Shown here piece by piece: positions 61,842 to 64,000 of a stretch of 64,000 nucleotides of DNA. Each line of letters begins with the position of its first letter. The first letter of the stretch is position 1. The stretch is taken from NCBI GenBank assembly GCA_963693365.1, contig CAVNZM010000015.1:5456001-5520000 (forward strand), read 5' to 3'. This DNA comes from Amoebidium appalachense (Eukaryota > Ichthyosporea). The notes beneath the pieces are model-generated. The model saw only the letters and a list, made by a program, of their open reading frames with translations, was not told the DNA's origin and searched no databases. The translations under genes and the position numbers were made by a program.

Positions 61842-62948
61842 ACGGGAGGGGAGAGAGACAGAGAGCAAGAGAGAGAGTGGGTGGGATTTTTTTTTTTTTC
61901 TTTTGGGGGGGGGGGGGGGGGGGAAGGGGGGAGGGGATAGAGAAAAAGAGAGAGAGAGAGAGCGAGAGAGAGGTTATGGAGATGCACACACATATTTTGC
62001 TATGATGTGCCTGTGTCCGTTTGTGTGTATGTGTGTTTGTGTGATTGTTTGGGCATGTCTGTAAATGTCCACATGGGCAGAGATGCATGCTTCTCCGCAG
62101 GTGTGTGTGTGCATGCACGTGTGCATACCTTTCCATTCATTCTCTGCATGCAACCCCCTAAGAGACATGCACACGTGCACACATAATACATGCGTACTGC
62201 ACACATGCAAGTGCACACACGTGCTAACCCTCTCCCAGTACGGTGGTGAGCCTCACAATGTTGCCGAGCGAATTGCCGAGGCCATAGTCACCACACGTGC
62301 ACACACCCCCATAGTCTGTACGTGTCTGCTTCCCCCCCCCCCCCCCCCCCCCCCCCCCTCCCCCCCCCCCCCCCTCCCCCCCTCCCCCCCTCCCCCTCCC
62401 CCATATATCTCCCTCTCTTTCAACAAAACCCTATCACTTGATACAACCCAAGCCATTTGAGAGGGAGTGCTCTCAGATGGTTATTAATACGGTGTCATTA
62501 GAAGTGTCCTGGATATGGCACGGACAGCAAGTGAAAGAGTAGTGTTGGGTTGACGCATGGTTAAAAGCCTGCAATGCGCACGTATGGGGGTGGAAAGAGA
62601 GAGGGGCAGGGAGGGAGGGACAGACTAGAGGGAGGTGGTGGGATGGGTAGAGAGGGGGGACGGGATGAAGACAGGAAGGAGGAGGGTGAGGGGGAAGGGG
62701 GGGGGGGGGTAAATGGAGAGAGAGTGAGAGGGGAGGTAGAGGTAAGGAGGGGAGGGGGAGGGGGAGAAAGAGGAAGATAGGGAACGAGATTAGCGGGGGG
62801 AGGGTGGGGGGGAGGGGCGTTACTGAAACATAGTTTCTGCTCTTTCTATGTCCTCTCAGGGTTTCCGTGTCCCTTCCCTTTTTTCCCTTTTCATTGCACT
62901 CAGTACTGTGTACGTCACCACATTCTCAACGCCACCCCCCCCACCCCC

Positions 62949-62997
<49 letters not shown>

Positions 62998-63501
62998 GCA
63001 CACACACACACACGCACACGCACACGCACACGCACACGCACACGCACACGCACACGCACACGCACACGCACACGCACACGCACACGCACACGCACACGCA
63101 CACGCACACGCACACGCACACGCAAACGCACACGCACACGCACACGCACACGCACACGCACACGCACACGCACACGCACACCTACACACACAGCCACACG
63201 GCAGCTGTCAGACATTGTAAGTGCTGCCCTTCCCAAAAAGACAAAACAGGCACGAGCAGCAAAGAAGCAAGCAGGTACACTCCCCATGCTCTCTCTTCCC
63301 ACCTCCCTCCCATCTTATGCTCTCCCAAATCGTCACTCCCTCGTTTTTGTTCTCCTTATGAAGATACCCCTCGCGGGGTGCATAAACATTTCCAAATTTG
63401 TTATCTGGCATCCTGTGCTAGTAGATCAGTTTTTGCGTGCGGTGGTGGTGGTGGCCGGGACCATGCGTTTTTTGAAATGGCTTCGTTTTATGAGAGAGGA
63501 A

Positions 63502-63532
<31 letters not shown>

Positions 63533-63774
63533 AAGCTGGGGGGCTGAAGAGAGGAAAGAACGTGTGTGCACGTGTGTGGGTGTGTGTGGGTGTGTGCACC
63601 CGTGAGGGATGGGGTGTGTATGGCGGAAGGAGGGGGGAAAGGAGGGGGGGGCGGAGGGGGGGAGGGGAATTGGGGGGAAGATAAGACCACCCACAACATG
63701 CCCACGCAGGGATGTTTGTTCTTCACCCCGCAACAAAAACATTTCAAGCCCTGCGCATCCTTGTCAACGATGAG
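57498..63774 (+). CDS. METTL15: 16S-type rRNA (cytosine-N4) methyltransferase, RsmH/METTL15-like (3' end off window)
   Basis: A SAM-dependent methyltransferase; bacterial RsmH makes m4C1402 in 16S rRNA and animal METTL15 acts on mitochondrial 12S rRNA. Eight exons join in phase: 57498-57697, 58131-58243, 59420-59576, 60543-60594, 61395-61532, 62239-62317, 63194-63274, 63710-63774 (295 codons so far). Exon 1 is Arg/Ser-rich and poor in acids, a likely mitochondrial (or plastid) presequence. Then come [16 protein letters not shown] motif [17 protein letters not shown] (89-104), [56 protein letters not shown] and [17 protein letters not shown], all in family order. The last part (GGR, FHSLEDR region) lies beyond 64000. 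The exon 1 ATG could also be 57507 or 57519. The donor at 59577 (AAA|GTCCGT) is weak but required by phase. Confidence 0.9.
58270..58981 (+). repeat. (GT)n arrays with internal duplication, RsmH-like gene intron 2
   Basis: Four long GT runs (about 58273-58342, 58491-58584, 58598-58674, 58907-58981). Between them a roughly 150-bp segment (TCTGCTTTGCC ... GACATGTCAACTGAGCTC ... CAAAACACTGT) is present twice, so the unit (GT)n plus spacer was duplicated. Confidence 0.85.
59332..59376 (+). repeat. (ATT)n trinucleotide repeat
   Basis: About 15 units of TTA, shortly before the exon at 59420. Confidence 0.95.
60012..60358 (+). repeat. 34-bp minisatellite, 10 copies
   Basis: Units containing ATGCCAGCACAGCCAGAAAC begin at 60027, 60061, 60095 and so on every 34 bp to 60333, almost without variation. 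They lie in intron 3 of the RsmH-like gene. Long open frames through it in several phases are a by-product of the repeat. Confidence 0.95.
63014..63181 (+). repeat. (CGCACA)n hexanucleotide repeat
   Basis: About 28 units of ACGCAC with one A variant, following (CA)n. The array runs almost into the acceptor CACACACAG of the exon at 63194. Confidence 0.95.
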
Positions 63775-63784
63775 GTATTTGCAG

Positions 63785-63827
<43 letters not shown>

Positions 63828-64000
63828 CCCGCCCTCCTCCCCTACCCTACTCCCGCCCCCTTGCCCGGCTCTTTGCCCATGCTCTCAGACCATATGAATA
63901 CCATAGATAGTGTTCAATTCTGTTAATACATTCAAGTGCACGTGCATTCTCCTACACTATAAAACGTGTTAGAACATAACTTGGCGTAATGCCCCAATGT
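63775..64000 (+). other. Intron 8 of the RsmH-like gene (partial)
   Basis: Starts at the GTATTTG donor and holds a C-run (about 63786-63826). No further exon before the window ends. Confidence 0.6.

Overview
This window is eukaryotic nuclear DNA. Genes are split into many short exons (16 to 555 bp) with GT-AG introns. Introns and spacers are crowded with (CA/GT)n, (GA)n, poly-G/poly-C and other low-complexity tracts, and nothing prokaryotic or organellar is visible. I cannot name the species. The gene set (a USP20/33-type ubiquitin protease, nucleostemin, an RsmH/METTL15 methyltransferase) fits an animal or a close unicellular relative, but other lineages are not excluded. All gene models were spliced by eye from protein similarity, splice motifs and phase continuity; no transcript data were used.

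Layout. 1-8.3 kb: no gene, microsatellites and short duplications. 8.3-10.0 kb (+): a protein with one C2H2 zinc finger split by an intron. 11.9-28.8 kb (-): a complete 21-exon USP20/33-like deubiquitinase (about 809 aa) with ZnF-UBP, split USP catalytic domain and two DUSP domains. 30.8-31.2 kb (-): first exon of a probable mitochondrial membrane protein. 32.0-43.8 kb (+): a complete 18-exon nucleostemin/GNL3-like circularly permuted GTPase (about 598 aa). 43.8-50 kb: foldback elements, a single-exon ORF for a membrane/coiled-coil protein, one arm of an inverted duplication and a perfect 50-bp palindrome. 50.1-56.4 kb (-): a multi-exon gene of unknown function with an acidic C-terminus. 57.5-64 kb (+): the first eight exons of an RsmH/METTL15-type rRNA methyltransferase that runs off the window.

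The most interesting structure is intron 8 of the nucleostemin gene (34986-38637). It holds eight sense-strand copies of a 130-nt element that reads as a box H/ACA snoRNA: two hairpins, an ANANNA hinge box, and an ACA exactly 3 nt before the 3' end. Sequence identity between copies stops at the ACA. Two other introns of the same gene carry a duplicated element with box C/D-like ends. Nucleostemin works in nucleolar ribosome assembly and its human gene hosts snoRNAs, so the host fits the cargo.

Several introns have minisatellites that start at the 5' splice site, or (CA)n tracts that end in the 3' splice site. Repeat expansion in this genome therefore appears tied to splice signals.
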